Source of the DNA: JAJDBU01 sp046756925
GTDB lineage: Bacteria; Nitrospirota; Nitrospiria; SBBL01; JAADHI01
DNA: 24,587 nucleotides
Reading direction: 5' to 3'
NCBI GenBank assembly: GCA_046756925.1
Contig: JBHHXH010000040.1
Location: 1 to 24,587, forward strand
Shown: piece by piece, positions 23,365 to 24,587 of the stretch
Layout: the number at the start of each line of letters is the position of its first letter
Numbering within the stretch: the stretch's first letter is position 1
Translations under genes and position numbers: made by a program
Notes under the pieces: generated by a model
Database searches by the model: none
What the model saw: the letters and a program-made list of their open reading frames with translations, nothing else
Told to the model about the DNA's origin: nothing

Positions 23365-24375
23365 ATGAGGGTATTGGTCACGGGTGGAGCGGGTTATATC
23401 GGCAGTCATACCTGCCTTGAACTACTAAAAAAGGAACACGCGGTTGCCGTCATCGACAATTTGAGCAACAGCCGTGAAGACGCCTTAAAGAGAGTTGAGC
23501 GTTTGAGCGGAAGAACACTCGATTTTCACAAAGTCGATCTGCTTGATCGGAAGGGTTTGGAGGAGGTCTTCTTGCGGGGGCCATTCGATGCCGTCGTGCA
23601 TTTTGCCGGTCTTAAGGCCGTCGGTGAGTCTGTCACCATCCCTTTAAATTACTATCATAATAACGTTTCTGGGACGATTCATCTCTGCCAATTGATGAAA
23701 AAATACCATGTAAAGAACATCGTTTTTAGTTCTTCCGCCACCGTGTATGGCGACCCGGACACCGTGCCGATTCAAGAGCAGGCCTCAGTCGCTCCAACCA
23801 ATCCCTACGGTCGGACGAAATGGATGATTGAAGAGATTCTACAGGACCTTTATACAGCAGACCCCGAATGGAATATTGTGATTCTCCGATATTTTAATCC
23901 TGTGGGAGCGGAGAAAAGCGGACTCATTGGGGAAGATCCGAACGGCATCCCGAACAATCTCTTGCCTTTTATTTCGCAAGTGGCTGTGGGCAAGCTCCAG
24001 GAGCTGTTTGTTTTTGGAAACGATTATCCAACCAAAGACGGAACGGGCGTTCGAGATTATATCCATGTGGTCGATTTAGCGCTTGGCCATCTGCGGGCTT
24101 TGGAGAAACTGGCTTCGAATCCCGGTGCGGTCGTCTATAACCTCGGGACCGGACGGGGATACAGTGTTCTTGAAGTGTTGTCGGCTTTCGAGCGGGCCTC
24201 CCAAAAAAAGGTGCCTTACAAGATCGCCGGCCGGCGCAAAGGGGATATCGCAACCTGTTTTGCCGACCCCCGTAAAGCGAAAAGCGAACTTCGTTGGTCG
24301 GCAAAATTAAATCTGGATGAAATGTGCAGGGATGCGTGGCGGTGGCAGTCGAACAATCCAAATGGATACGAATAA
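23365..24375 (+). CDS. galE: UDP-glucose 4-epimerase
   Basis: The 336-residue protein is an extended short-chain dehydrogenase. The NAD loop is GGAGYIG (7-13), the catalytic residues are Ser124 in SSSATVYGD and Tyr148/Lys152 in YGRTK, and the C-terminal part (NLGTGRGYSVLEV, RRKGDIATCFAD) binds the UDP-sugar. Length and motifs are those of GalE, which interconverts UDP-glucose and UDP-galactose for LPS and exopolysaccharide. It stands alone between the cytochrome pair and a tRNA. The ATG has no strong Shine-Dalgarno. Confidence 0.92.
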   Translation: MRVLVTGGAGYIGSHTCLELLKKEHAVAVIDNLSNSREDALKRVERLSGRTLDFHKVDLLDRKGLEEVFLRGPFDAVVHFAGLKAVGESVTIPLNYYHNNVSGTIHLCQLMKKYHVKNIVFSSSATVYGDPDTVPIQEQASVAPTNPYGRTKWMIEEILQDLYTADPEWNIVILRYFNPVGAEKSGLIGEDPNGIPNNLLPFISQVAVGKLQELFVFGNDYPTKDGTGVRDYIHVVDLALGHLRALEKLASNPGAVVYNLGTGRGYSVLEVLSAFERASQKKVPYKIAGRRKGDIATCFADPRKAKSELRWSAKLNLDEMCRDAWRWQSNNPNGYE

Positions 24376-24532
24376 GATCAATCGGTTTCGTTTCATCTTC
24401 AGCGTTTGTGTGTCAGCCCCTTCTTGAACCTCAGGTTTGTCAAAGGCATTTCAAGTGCTATTGTCTTGCGTTTATGGACCACCCTCCGAATGATTTCAGC
24501 GATATAATGGGGTTCTTGGTCAATGTTTTTAT

Positions 24533-24587
24533 TGGCGCGCCCAGAGGGATTCGAACCCCCGACCCCTTGGTTCGAAGCCAAGTACTC
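24533..24587 (-). tRNA. tRNA-Arg(TCG), 3' part, 5' end outside the window
   Basis: On the minus strand the last 55 bases fit a tRNA: the end of the D arm, the anticodon arm CTTGG-CTTCGAA-CCAAG with anticodon TCG (codon CGA), variable loop, T arm with the loop TTCGAAT, the acceptor strand TGGGCGC, discriminator G and an encoded CCA. The first 20 or so bases lie beyond the window edge. Between it and galE (24376-24532) I see nothing. Confidence 0.9.

Noticed and set aside
24399..24581. A 60-codon minus-strand frame overlapping the window end
   Set aside because: Its first half is the translation of the tRNA-Arg sequence (the familiar GSNPSGRA pattern), so it is an artefact.

Overview
The window (about 24.6 kb, roughly half G+C) comes from a Gram-negative chromosome. 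It carries LptD, two other outer-membrane beta-barrel proteins, several predicted lipoproteins and three periplasm-targeted c-type cytochromes. TTG and GTG starts are common. The content (small cytochromes, an iron ABC importer with a flavin-transfer protein, leucine dehydrogenase, a PpsR-type regulator) would suit a respiring, possibly metal-active, lineage such as Nitrospirota or a former deltaproteobacterium. That placement is a guess from gene content only. No IS element, prophage, CRISPR array or plasmid function was seen.

Region 1 (1-5321, + strand) reads as an iron-uptake operon. It holds the 3' end of a porin, a fusion of an ApbE flavin transferase with an FMN-binding domain, a four-helix membrane protein that probably starts at a CTG codon, a two-domain Fe(III)-type ABC permease and its ATPase. 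The substrate-binding protein is not in view. The unusual idea here is a periplasmic flavin-based reductase module built into a ferric-iron importer operon. Region 2 (5343-7559) holds a porin-like barrel and a PilZ protein on the minus strand, plus a possible 35-residue membrane peptide on the plus strand with its own terminator.

Region 3 (7560-12557, minus strand) runs in transcription order: small membrane protein, CDF metal exporter, leucine dehydrogenase, TM2-like membrane protein. A second promoter then drives an agmatinase/arginase-family enzyme and a class III aminotransferase. Overlapping genes suggest tight coupling. The CDF promoter is close to consensus and its leader contains a perfect tandem 14-bp repeat. 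The enzymes point to amino-acid and polyamine nitrogen metabolism.

Region 4 (12558-13595) is a regulatory stretch followed by a predicted lipoprotein. An intrinsic-terminator-like hairpin ends exactly at that gene's ribosome-binding site, which suggests attenuation. Region 5 (13713-21077, minus strand) is pabB-pabC, then folC-lptD-ppsR and a small cytochrome c: folate synthesis, LPS assembly and PEP-synthase control packed with overlaps or near-zero spacing. PabB carries the PIAGT motif rather than PIKGT.

Region 6 (21171-23084) is a divergent pair of units sharing a back-to-back promoter: a SUMF1-fold lipoprotein leftward and two tandem paralogous cytochromes c rightward. Region 7 is galE and the 3' part of a tRNA-Arg(TCG) at the window edge.
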